This document shows, one piece after another, positions 1 to 10,897 of a DNA stretch of 64,000 nucleotides; the stretch's first letter is position 1, and each line of letters begins with the position of its first letter. Location of the stretch: assembly GCF_000004825.1 (NCBI RefSeq), contig NW_008805065.1:1116001-1180000 (forward strand), written 5' to 3'. The notes beneath the pieces are model-generated. The model did not search any database, was not told the origin of the DNA, and worked only from the letters and a program-made list of their open reading frames with translations. This stretch comes from Heterostelium album PN500 (lineage: Eukaryota > Evosea > Eumycetozoa > Acytosteliales > Acytosteliaceae). Made by a program: the position numbers and the translations under genes.

Positions 1-628
1 TGTAAGTGAGAACTAGCAAGTCCTACACCACACTATTGAAATGAGAGGAAGATCGTCGGTTGATTAATATTAAGTAGATGTAGATGGGTTAGATAGTAGT
101 TTTCATAAACCATTAACTTACAGGTACAATAAAGTTTTTCAATGGAGGAAGTTTAGAATCCAAGAGGTCGATCCAACGTTCCAATACGATGACGTGTTGA
201 TCGCTGAATTTAGTCTTTTGAATGTGTGAGTCTTTTGAGGTATCCAATGGTGTTGCACAACATGCACCGACATCGAGCATCAACGATTGAATCTTCTCAA
301 TGTAATCTTGTAATCCATTATTATCGATCATACAGTACTCCAATGCAACTCTATCATTGTTTTGTATTTATATTAATTTCATTTGCTTGAGATGTTCACT
401 TGCATTGTGTATTTATATATTTATATACCCTAATGATGCATTCAATTCATCGATGTTACCAAGTGCATTAAAAAAGTCATCATCCTTTGGTTTTCTTTCA
501 CCGTTGAATAAAGAAGAATAACCTTTATCACCTGTTTTAGTATATAATCTACTTCTTTTTAGATCTTCTCCATTGTCTTCTATACTACTATTATTATTAC
601 TATTATTGTTGTTTGCGTCGTCTTCCAT
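1..628 (-). CDS. mmab: Cob(I)alamin adenosyltransferase (MMAB/PduO type), 3' end outside window
   Basis: Transfers the adenosyl group of ATP to cob(I)alamin to make adenosylcobalamin, the cofactor of methylmalonyl-CoA mutase. Exons read on the minus strand are 628-429, 350-122 and 32 to beyond base 1, joined in phase with GT..AG introns of 78 and 89 bases. After an Asn-rich head of about 27 residues comes the family's ATP-binding signature RLYTKTGDKGYSSLFNGER, then DELNASLG at the first splice and FIVP at the second, matching FILPSGG of the human enzyme. The visible part is about 153 residues; the Arg-rich C-terminal active-site segment (RRAER) lies off the window. The human enzyme is mitochondrial, but the head here is acidic and Asn-rich, without a clear transit peptide, so either import is unusual or a further 5' exon exists. 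Family assignment is firm; the 5' end is less so. Confidence 0.9.
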
Positions 629-1332
629 TCTCTTTTCAGTTTAATTAAAAGTCATTAATGACTTTTGGTATTAGTAATTTTAATTTTTTAAAAAAAAAAA
701 AAAAAAAAAACAAATATATTCATTTCATTTATAAGACAAAGAATTAGAATCAATATATAATTTAAATATTTGGAGATATAAATAACAATAATTATAAAGA
801 CGTTGTTAATTAAGTACAATTCCACAAACTATAAAAATTTGTGTAATAATTAAATTTAATTAATTGCATTGTGTGATCACACTAAATTAGGTAAGACAAT
901 CACAGAACAATTAATTATACCCAGTTAATTAAGTGGTCCAAACAATTCTTTGTGCAAACTTGTAAATAAATAATAAATAATGGACAAACAAAAATACACA
1001 ACAATTTAATTAAAATAAAAAAAGTGTTGGACCGTTATTGATACTTAATAAAAAAGTTTGTGTGACCCACCTTCGGATGACCACGAAAATCTTTGCAAAG
1101 GCCACCAAAATTTTTTGACCCAATCGCAACCTTAGGTCAATACGAATTTGCAATTTCAGACATTTTTTGTTTTTTCAACGAATCGATGTTTATTTTTGTG
1201 ATGATAGGACTTTAACAAACCGTTTCTTTTTTTTTGTTATGGCGGCTTTTATAAAGACTTTTAATCTTAATTCTTTCACTTGTATAATATCCAATAATAT
1301 TATAAAATAATCTATTATTTCTATTTATAAAA
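629..1332. promoter_or_regulatory. Divergent intergenic region between mmab and the Rho-like GTPase gene
   Basis: About 700 bases that must hold both 5' regions. It is AT-rich, with a 20-base A run near 691-710. One more GC-rich stretch at 1070-1160 contains a 6-bp inverted repeat (TTGACC near 1117, GGTCAA near 1136). No gene is seen. A promoter role is inferred from position only. Confidence 0.4.
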
Positions 1333-2070
1333 ATGTCAAAGACAGTTACATTTGCTATTGTTGGAGATAAGAACGTTGGTAAATCATGTGTTCTTATCAG
1401 CTATGTCACTTATGCATTCCCACCTGATATTGCACCAGTATGTATTTGATAAATCGAATATTAATACTGCATTTCAATATATTTTTAAACATTAATTTAT
1501 CCTACTACTCATTTAGAGCACTTTAGGTCTTTCAATTAATAAAAATGTTGATGGAAACAATTACAATATTGAATTTTCTGAAGTTGGTGACTATGATGTA
1601 CTACCAAAAGCCGATGTATTTTTAATTGTATACTCTGTCACTACTCCATCTACACTTGATAGTGTTCAATCAAAGGTAAGAGAAAATCATTACAGAAAGA
1701 TAAAGTTGAAAGTTAATTAATAAACAAAAATTATTTTATTTTATTATAATAGTGGGTACCAAATATAAAGAATAATGCTCCTGATGTTCCTTTTATTTTA
1801 GTTGCTAACAAGATTGATATGCGTGACGACCCAGCATCAATTGAAAGACTAGCACAAAAAGGAATAGCACCAATCACAACAGAGCACGGTAGATCAAAGT
1901 CCAAGGAAATAGGTGCTGCTGCTTTCATTGAGTGTTCTGCACTCACAATGTTTGGTTTACATCAAGCCTTTGATGAAGCAATCAGACAAATCCACACAGG
2001 TGTTGGAGGTAAAGGAAAAGCAAAAACTTCATCAAAATCTAAATCAAAGAAATCCTGTGAAATCTTATAA
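1333..2070 (+). CDS. Atypical Rho/Rac-family small GTPase with degenerate switch II
   Basis: Three exons (1333-1437, 1517-1675, 1753-2070) give 193 residues, the normal Rho length. The P-loop is GDKNVGKS (Rac1 has GDGAVGKT), the guanine-specificity motif is ANKID, the SAK-like motif is CSAL, and the tail is Lys/Ser-rich, ending in the CaaX box CEIL, which predicts geranylgeranylation and membrane attachment. The C-terminal half (RDDP..IERL..KGIAPIT) aligns well with Rac, including the Rho insert. The catalytic DTAGQE of switch II is replaced by a short SEVGDYD stretch and the following RPLSYP segment is missing; position 12 is Lys and Thr35 appears changed to Ser. GTP hydrolysis by the usual mechanism is therefore unlikely. 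Seen: motifs and losses. Inferred: a constitutively loaded or nucleotide-insensitive GTPase like Rnd or RhoH. Intact frame and clean introns argue against a pseudogene. Confidence 0.85.
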
Positions 2071-2438
2071 ACAGAAACTTCAACATCATCATCACTCAAA
2101 TCGCGTACTAGAATAAGTAGATAATCTATTCTTCCTACTTTTTTTTCTTTCTTTCTTTGCAACAAATAAATTCTTATTTCATCTTTCTTATTTATTTTAA
2201 AATTATAATACATATTTAATATTTATTTGAGGTATTGTTTGGTTTAAAGCTTTATAAGATATTAATAATATCAAATTAAAATAAATGATATTTAAAAATA
2301 TCTACTTAATTTTATTTTTGTTTTTAGTTCTTTTTCAACTGTCATTGTCACACTCTAAAACAACAATATCAGGATAATGTAGTTTTGTTAACTAATTATT
2401 TAGGCAAATAATTATCTTCTTATAATTTGTTATTCATT

Positions 2439-3503
2439 ATGGATTTTAATATTGAAAAAGAAAAGCAGAAATATCTCAATTTGTTAAAGATCAATCCAAA
2501 TGATATAGATTCACTCTTTTATCTTACAGAGACATTTGATTTTGATGATGTACAGCAAGTAATGGTGCTTCCATCTGGTGAATCGGTGACTAAAGAGCAA
2601 CTCCTATTGAAAGTGATTTGCATGAATCCAAACTATGGCTATGCATATCACAGCCTTGCTGCACCACTTTCAATAGGTCAGACAATCACACTCAAAAATG
2701 GAAAATCAATGACAAAACACCAACTCTACTTGAAAACAATAGAGTGTGATCCAAACTATTACCCTCCGTATTTCAATATTGCAATAGGACTTGCAAGAGA
2801 TGAATCAATCAAACTAAACAATGGGAGTTCAATGACTCAGCAACAGCTTTATTTGAAAACAATAGAGTTGAATCCAACACATCCCGATCCATATTTCAAC
2901 CTCTCACAAACACTTTCCAGACATGAATCGATTATATTAAACAATGGCCAAAAAATGACTAAACAACAATTAATCCTGAAATCAATAGAGTTGGATCCTG
3001 ACTTTCCACCTGGCTATTCTCAGCTTGGAACAACACTATCTGAAGGCCAAACAGTCAAACTTTACAATGGTAAAACAATGGATTGTTTTCAACTTTTCCT
3101 CAAGGCATTATCACTGGATCCATCACACTATGATACACTTGTTAATCTTTCGTTTAGACTTACACTTCAATGTAAAAGCGATTCATCAGTCACTATGCCC
3201 TCTGGTGAATTAATGACAAAGAAACAACTATACTTGAAGGCAATCCAGGTTGACCCAGATCGCTACGAAGCATACTATTTCCTAGCATTGGACATGAAAC
3301 CTAACGAAACAGTCACACTCTATAATAATAAAAAAAAGACAAAACAACAGCTATTACTGGAGGCAATCAGAGTCGATGAGGAAGAAACATCGATTTATAA
3401 AGACATTGGATTAACGCTTTTGAAAAACAAACAAGCTATTACACTTCCAAATGGTGAACAATTATCAAGAAGACAACTACTTAGAAAAGCAAGATATGCT
3501 TAG
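2439..3503 (+). CDS. TPR-like protein of 41-residue repeats
   Basis: Single exon, 354 residues from the ATG at 2439; the frame is open four codons further but has no ATG there. The protein is almost wholly built of about eight units of mostly 41 residues (one is 45). A typical unit runs MTKxQLYLKxIELDP, then five residues, then YFNLxxxLxxxESIxLxNG. The helix pair with Asp-Pro after the first helix is TPR-like, but each 34-residue motif carries an extra turn of the type LxNGxxMT between units. No signal peptide or membrane segment is seen. TPR arrays bind partner proteins; the partner is unknown. Such arrays occur in dictyostelids and some amoeba-associated bacteria, but origin cannot be settled here. 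Confidence 0.75.
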   Translation: MDFNIEKEKQKYLNLLKINPNDIDSLFYLTETFDFDDVQQVMVLPSGESVTKEQLLLKVICMNPNYGYAYHSLAAPLSIGQTITLKNGKSMTKHQLYLKTIECDPNYYPPYFNIAIGLARDESIKLNNGSSMTQQQLYLKTIELNPTHPDPYFNLSQTLSRHESIILNNGQKMTKQQLILKSIELDPDFPPGYSQLGTTLSEGQTVKLYNGKTMDCFQLFLKALSLDPSHYDTLVNLSFRLTLQCKSDSSVTMPSGELMTKKQLYLKAIQVDPDRYEAYYFLALDMKPNETVTLYNNKKKTKQQLLLEAIRVDEEETSIYKDIGLTLLKNKQAITLPNGEQLSRRQLLRKARYA

Positions 3504-4448
3504 ATTTACAATTATTTAATATTTTTCTATTCCTATATAAATAAAAAAATAATTGAACAACTAATTTTAAGATTGTTGGAATTATTATTAACATTGATGA
3601 ATAAACTATGATTGTTATTATTATGAACAATGAATGATTTATCTTGATGTTGTTGATGATGAAGATGGTAAAATCAGAGCCCTTTAAGGAGTTGTATTTA
3701 CCGCAGGGATACCAAACTGTATAGGTTTATTAATGTCGTACGATGTCAATAAAATCAGAGATGAATCTGACTAGAATACTAAAAAAATAAATGAATCAGA
3801 AGAAGATACCAAACTGGATAGGTTTAGTAAAGATCTAAATTTTGATTTTTAATTCAAATACAGAGCCGACCAAAACCACATTTTACTACCCAATCCAAAG
3901 AGCTCGCTACTAGACCAGAAATTGATGTTTTTATTTTCGAAAGCATAGGTCTTCAAGCTGACTGAGCTTCTTTTTGCGTGTACTAGAATTTGCGATTAAT
4001 TACAACTAAAAGACTGCTTTAGATCACCATCCATATCTGGTCGTTTATTCCAACTAAATGATAAACTAGTGAACTTGAAAATGCTTTTAAGAATCCACTA
4101 TACTTCCAAATCTTTTTCTTGGTTTGAGAAAAGGTTTCTTTGTTGGTTGGGGTACTGGTTTTACCATCATCATCATCACCATCAACTTCTTTGATGTTAC
4201 TCGATATAACACTCTTGTACAAATTCAACTGAACGTTTTAGGAAAAAAAAAAAAAAAAATTAAAAAAATCATAAAAATTAAAAAAAAAAAAACGAGCGAG
4301 ACTGTGTTCGTCAAAAAAAAAAAAATTCTATTAAAATAAATAAAATATTTTTTAATATTTATCTATAAATCTAACTATAATTATTCGATAATATTATATA
4401 TTAGTATAATATAGTAGTAGATTCATATAGATCTTATTTAATAAAACC
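3504..4448. other. Intergenic region with decayed coding-like pieces and a degenerate direct repeat
   Basis: No intact gene is seen. A 26-base near-identical direct repeat lies at 3708-3733 and 3805-3830 (GATACCAAACTG..ATAGGTTTA). A short coding-like run on the plus strand near 3897-3965 reads ELATRPEIDVFIFESIGLQ and then stops. On the minus strand 4228-4019 is open for 69 codons with an Asp-rich stretch but starts with TTG. These look like remnants of one or more old genes; the family is not identified. The promoter of the downstream NOL6 gene should lie in the last part. Confidence 0.4.
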
Positions 4449-4557
4449 ATGGTTGTAAAGAGAAAAGAAACTACTAAAGTTGCTACTACTACCACTTCAA
4501 CCACCAAAACCAACAATACATCTAAAAATGTAGAAACAACAAAGAAATTAAAAAATG

Positions 4558-4595
<38 letters not shown>

Positions 4596-7500
4596 TACTT
4601 AATAGAATATTAAGAATACTAATTAATATGCTGGATTTGAATTACTTTAATATTAAAGGATGAAAACGATGATCTTTCTAAATCAATTTTGGCATTGGGA
4701 AATGATTATGATGACGATGATTTAAAGTTTCAATCGAAATACTATAATGATGACGATGATGATGAAGAAGATGATCAACAAGATAGTGATGACGATGATG
4801 ATGTAGAGATGGATGATGAATTGGCAGGTGATAATGACTTTGTTGATGATGACGATGAAGAGATGCTGGATGACAGCGAGCGAACCGTTGGCGGTGGAAC
4901 TATCACCAAGGAGTACAACGAGGCAACCGACAAGCGATATGCCAACCTTCGTGTAAAGAGCACCGACAGCACCGAGCAATCGAGAGCACCAACCACCGAA
5001 GAGATGCAAGAGTTTCGTGAGACACAAGATCTCTTCAATTCCAATCTGTTCCGTCTGCAAATCAACGAACTCTTCCGTGAGATCAAAGTGAACTACACCA
5101 AGACAACCGCATTGGAATCTGCACTCTACCAACTAAAAGAAATCGTTGAATCAATACCAGATCAAATTGTAATAACTACCAATACTATTCTATCTAATAT
5201 ATATATATTAAGTTATGTTACTAACATATCTACTTGTTTGTTTTGTAAACTACTACTACTAGGTTAATGTTTATAGTAATAATGTAGAGAGTGTTAAATT
5301 GTTGGATATAACAGGTGAGGATTTGCAATTGGAGTTTCAAAAACCATCGGCTGTCGAGATTATCGGTAGTTACATGTTGAAGACGGTGACCAAGTCGAAT
5401 CCAAACGTCGATATGGCAGTGCAGATTCCAGAGAGTTGCTTTACAAAGTCCGATGCTAACAACTTTAAGTACTTTACGAAGCGTAATCTCTATGTTTGGA
5501 CATTGGCACAGGCAATAAAGAAGCACAGCAGATTCAGCAACGTTCAATTCACCAACTTCAACGGTGATTCAAACAAACAGATTCTCGTCGTCAGACCAAA
5601 CGCAGATCCAGCATCGGGTGCACACACTCGTTTCACCATTAGAATCATTCCATATATTTCGAAATCACAATTCAGAATCGACACAAAGTTCAACCCGAAT
5701 GCCAACTGTATCTTTACAAACAACGAGCAACAACAACCAACCAGTAACACCAACAATACAGTTTACAATGTCAATACATACAAAGATAATGATATAGTAT
5801 TAACACAACTACCAACAACAACAACATCTACAACCAATTCAAAGAAAGAAAACAAAAAGATATTTGGTAAGTGTTTAACATTGTTTTTACAAAGTATAAG
5901 TACTTATACTTATATATATATATTTATATTTTATTTAGAATCAATTCAAAGATCAGCATTTTATAATAATGCAGTGTTGGAAGATGCTTTGTTTTTCGAT
6001 CATATGAATCTATTGAATGAGAAGATTAGAAATGCACCAGTGTTGATTGATACCATTCAGTTGTTGAAATCATGGTTGTTGGTAAAGAATATTCCAACCA
6101 TTAATAGTTTCCATCTTTCAATGTTGGCTGCCTATCTCTACAGTATCGGTCGTATCAACAAGGCAATGAGTACCTATCAGGCATTCCGTATGACTCTTGT
6201 ATTCATCTCCAAAGACTTTAACAAACCATTGGAATTCAAATTGGAAAAGAATTCAACATTGAAACAAGGTGAATACATGGAATCATTCCAAAAGCTATAT
6301 CCAGTTATCTTGGTCGATCAATCCGGTTTATTAAACATATTCTCAAGAGTTACATCATGGGCATTTAAAGAAGTAAGATTAATTAACTTAACTTATTAGA
6401 TATAATAACTTACTAACATTATACATCTATTATTATTATTATTATTGTTAGTTACAAAATGAAGCTGTTAAAGCATTAAAGAATTTAGATAGTGGTGACG
6501 GATTTGAAGATATCTTCTTGACAAAGAATCATCCATTGTTAAACTATGACTATCTTATTAATATAAAGTTGTCAAAGGAATGTAATTTGAAGGTACCAAC
6601 TAATGATTACTTCCAGGAGGAGTTGTATACCGATCATTCGATCTATCGTTCACTCTACAGATCATTGACTAATCGTGCTCGTTCCATTAGCGTTGTGTCA
6701 CAAGCCGAGCCAGTCTGCTGGGATATCAGTCAACCCATTCCAGAGTCGTACAATCGTATTGTGCAGGTTGCCATCCAGTTGAATCCAGATCACTGGCTAC
6801 GTCTTATCGATATGGGTCCATCGGCAGACCACCGTGACGCCGCCAAGTTCCGACAGGTCTGGGGTGCCAAGTCACAGCTACGTCGTTTCAAAGACGGTTC
6901 GATTCACGAAGCCGCTACATGGACACCCAAAGACGGACTACGTCATCTCGTCGTTGAGGACATTGCCAAGTACATCTTGGGTCACCACCTCAAGGTGCCA
7001 GCCGCCAACATCCAGTCGTTGATTACCAAGTTCGATCGTGTTCTCCACTCTGGTGCAGCTCTTGAAGATCACACACTGAGCGCTATCAAAGCAAAGGGCA
7101 AGCTACAACAGGAAATCAACTCACTTCAACTGCCTTTGAAGATCCAAGAGTTCACCGCAATGAATCCCGCGCTCCGTTACACCAGCGTCGCCACCAGCTA
7201 CGATCCATCGTACAGCCAAAACACACCGATCGAAATCCTCTTGCATTTCGAACACTCGCGATTCTGGACTTCCGATATCGATTCTATCCACGCTCTAAAG
7301 ACAGCGTTTATGCTAAAGATTGCCAAGGAGTTGGATGCCGATACCTATCGACCGCAGCTGACTGAAGACTACTTGGATGTTCGCACCGACGGATTCCTCT
7401 TCCGTCTGATTCCATACTACTCGAAGGAGACCGAACACTTCACATCGAGACACGCCGATAAACAAAAGAAGATGATGTACTTCCAACGCTCCTACCTACA

Positions 7501-8729
7501 CCATCAACACATCCAAGCACTGCACACCAGTTATCCCTCGTACGGTGCTGCCACCCGTCTAGCTTTAAGATGGGTACATTCCAACCATTTCACATCGACC
7601 ATTAAACAACAAACAATCGAATTGATAATGGCACATATCTACAAACATGTTCAACTCAATCGTGCTTCGAACGACACCGAGAATAATCAAGTGGACTATC
7701 CAGTCACCCCGGTACTTGCTTTCTTCCGATTCCTGCACTTAGTTGCTCACCACGACTGGAGCGAACAACCGATGATCGTTGACTTTACTGATTCTCTGAG
7801 CTTGGCCGATGTCAACTCGATCAAAGCAATCTTTGAACAACAAAAGTCGGTCAACAACCTACCACTCTTCTTCATTGCCACCGACAAAGACCGACCCTCT
7901 GTATGGTGGAAAGATGTCAACTCTCGTGATGTATCCGTTCGTGAGAGATTCGTAACACTCGCCAGAGAATCACTCGAGTTGATCAACTCCAACTTTAACG
8001 ACAGTCAATTCGATTGGCTATCGATTTTCCAACCATCGTACACCGAATACAATGTTATTCTAACACTCAACAATCAATATATAACCAATTACGATAGAGA
8101 AATTAATCAACTTATTAATTCAACAACATTACCAACACAATCCACCATTCAACAACAACAAGTTAAATCAAATATTAACAACAATACTACTCCAGTAAAT
8201 CCATATGCCAAAGTAAACCCACTATCACTTATTAAAAATCTAAAATCAACACCAGCACAAACAACAACAACCAATGATAAACCAACCGCTACAACCACCA
8301 CCGCCACCAAAACAAATATTGTCTCAATCACCAAAACAAATAACAATTTAATTCCAGGTTTGAATATCGTGGAGGTATTCATTAATAAGTTAAACGACAG
8401 ATTCAATGAATACTGCACCTTTAGCTATGATGGAGTTGGAGGTGATAAAATTGGAATTAAATGGAACACTTCACTATTGGAACCACATTCATTAAAACCA
8501 TCGAAATCACAATATACAATTCCACTTGTAAGTAATCTAATAACAATATTGTTATGATAATATCGATTTATAATCATTTATTAATTATCTCTTTTGAAAA
8601 TAATAATAGATTGGTGAAGGCTTAGTTAAATTAAATACATTTGAATTAGTACATGAAATTCAAAAGGTTGGAGGTAAACTAATTAAGAGCGTTGCATTCA
8701 ATCAAAAGGATCAAATTAAACTAAATTAA
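4449..8729 (+). CDS. nol6: Nucleolar protein 6 (NOL6/Nrap, yeast Utp22), SSU processome subunit
   Basis: Six exons (4449-4556, 4659-5168, 5263-5866, 5939-6372, 6452-8527, 8610-8729) encode about 1283 residues. The 72-base intron at 5867-5938 is in frame, so unspliced reading also looks open; its GTAAGT and TTTAG ends mark it as an intron. The N-terminal 90 residues are basic then strongly Asp/Glu-rich, as expected for a nucleolar protein. The conserved Nrap core follows: PNVDMAVQIPE, the palm-like segments, and the hallmark FRQVWGAKSQLRRFKDGSI at about 6850-6905. Utp22/NOL6 is a catalytically dead tandem nucleotidyltransferase-like scaffold of the UtpC module that binds Rrp7 and helps assemble the small-subunit pre-rRNA particle in the nucleolus. 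A Thr/Asn-rich insertion near 8150-8350 is a dictyostelid habit. Human NOL6 has 1146 residues. Confidence 0.95.
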
Positions 8730-9062
8730 AATAAATAAAATAAATAATATATTAATTATCAACCAACTCCTCAATAACAAAAACGATAAATTTAAAAGTA
8801 AGAATGGTAATAATAATGATTAACTAAAATTTATTTATAAAAATAATTATAATTGAATTTATTTATTTAAGAAGTTATCGTTTTGAAAGTTATTTTTGAT
8901 GGAGTCCAATTCCATCAATGTGGAATGTCATATTATTCAATATATCATCTGAATGTTGGTCACTTTTGGTTTGTTTTTTTTTTTTTTACATTTGTAATTT
9001 AATTATTATTATTATATATTGTTTTTGGTATGGTGTGTTGATTTAATATTCATCATCGATTA

Positions 9063-10290
9063 TTATTGTTGAACACTATTCATCAATACCATTTTAACTT
9101 CATTCATAAATACTTTCATTTGATCTTCGAGTTCGTTGATTCTAGAGTTGAGTTGATCCATTGTTTTGTCCTTTTCGGTCATTTGTTGACGTAGAATACG
9201 GTTATCCAACTCTAGTATTTTGATACGTGATTCCAGCTTGGCCTCTGTGACAACGCTGATTGAGTCACTGTCCTTGGTGGGTGCAGCTGTTGCCTTTGGG
9301 ACGATCGGAACCACTGTGATTGGTTCGAGTTTGGTCGGGGTGCCTGGACGTCTCGATAAAGGTGGTGATTGAGTGGTTGGTAGCATTTGTGTTGGTGTTG
9401 CTGGACGTGATGACATTGGACGAACAGTTGTAGTAGTAGTAATATTGTTGGTATTGTTGATTGACGATGGTGTTGGATTTGATAAAATTCCACTTGGTGA
9501 TGCTGGACGCGATGATAATACAGCTGGACGATTAATATTGTTTTGACTATTGTAGGCAGCGTTATTAGTGAGGTACAATGGTTCCAAAGTTACATCGGTC
9601 ATCGCTTGTAAATGCTCTTTCTTGGAGGTGGTGGTGGTAATTGGTTGCATTCTTGGCGATGGTGGTTGCTGACTTAATGTGGTTTTCGAGGGTGAGGCAC
9701 CAATTTTCGAAAAAGAAACACCACTAGTTTGGATATTTGGTAGTGGTTTGACAAAACTACCACTACTACCACCACTGCTAATATTAATTGGTTTTGACTG
9801 TTGTGGTGGTTGATGTTGTTGTTGTGGAATGGTCGATGATTGTACATGTTTGGTTGATGTGGTAATGATTCTTTGTTGATTCAATGTATTCTTTGACATA
9901 TTTTCTTTACTATTATTATTAAATGATGAAATTGGATGATTTCCTATTGGTTGTTTACTATTATTATTGCTATTATTATTAATTTTATTTCCAGATTTAT
10001 ATCCATGTGGATCTATTATAAATATTTATGTTTTTATTACAAATTTAATATTAATATTTATGTTCTTTCTTTAAATTGCAAATTAATTACAAACCTTTTG
10101 GTGGAGATAGACAAAAAGAGAATCTCTCTTTATCTTTGTTATCGAATAGAACAGAGTCACGGACACTGTTGAGATCGAAAATACTTGCTTTGGGAGCACC
10201 AGCCATTGGCTTTGACGGTCCATGATTAGGATTGCTATTCATAAGATGATCTAGACCATCCCATTTATATTCATCTGTATTATCAATCAT
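9063..10290 (-). CDS. Low-complexity protein with a C-terminal coiled coil, family unknown
   Basis: Two exons read on the minus strand, 10290-10095 and 10012-9063, give 381 residues; the intron is 82 bases. Three zones are visible. Residues 1-65 are a compact, non-repetitive head (DEYKWDGLDHL, then KPMAGAPKASIFDLNSVRDS) that is probably the functional signature. A long Ser/Thr/Pro/Gln/Asn-rich middle holds several SRPATP/SRPASP-type repeats (consensus SxRPxTP), which could be phosphorylation or microtubule-plus-end binding sites. The last 65 residues form a leucine-rich heptad coiled coil (LESRIKILELDNRILRQ). I do not recognise the family. A scaffold or cytoskeletal adaptor is a guess from composition. 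The gene ends close to the 3' end of NOL6 (convergent). Confidence 0.75.
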
Positions 10291-10897
10291 TTTGTTTGTT
10301 TGTTTGTTTTTTCTAGACTAGTATTATAATTATTATATCAAATGAAACAAAAATAAATAAAATAAATATATGTAAATTATGATTAATTATTAAATAAAAT
10401 AATTTTAGTAAATAATAATAATAATATTAAATTAAATGTTTTGTTTAAATCAAAAAAAAAGAAAAAGAAAAAGAGGAGTGAAGATAGTATTATTGATCAT
10501 GAAAATATTATCAAATTTTATTACATTTTTATTCCCTCCAAGTTTTTAAACGGATCAAATTTGGTTTTGAGTTTTTTTTTAAATTTGAAAAATGGAACTA
10601 CGTTGATCAACATCAATGAAGGTGACAATCAACTTCAAAGAACTTAGTTTTTTTAAAATAATCACATATTTTCGTACTTTTTTTACATCTTTAAATTAAT
10701 CTATTTAATTGTTAGATTAAAATCATCATATTTATCGTTATCAACAACAACAACTTCATATCTATATTGTATAAATAGTTATTAATATTAATTTGGTTAA
10801 TAATTATCATAAATAGAATATAAATATAGATAGATAAGAAAGATAAAGATAAATTTAGATAGATGATAAATAAAAGTAAAATAAACAAAAAAAAAGG
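10291..10897. promoter_or_regulatory. Divergent AT-rich region upstream of the coiled-coil gene and NUP210
   Basis: About 600 bases of A/T-rich DNA with homopolymer runs and GATA-like repeats near 10835-10870. An open stretch at about 10438-10647 is Lys-rich at its start and has no family match, so I do not call it. Both flanking genes are transcribed outward from here, so both promoters should lie inside. Confidence 0.35.

Noticed and set aside
4722-5132. 136-codon open frame opposite NOL6
   Set aside because: It is the reverse of the Asp/Glu-rich coding repeat (GAT/GAA codons read backwards give Ile/Val/Leu runs); no family features.
10441-10647. 68-codon open frame in the NUP210 upstream region
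   Set aside because: No ATG at its head, begins in an A/AAG run, no recognisable pattern.
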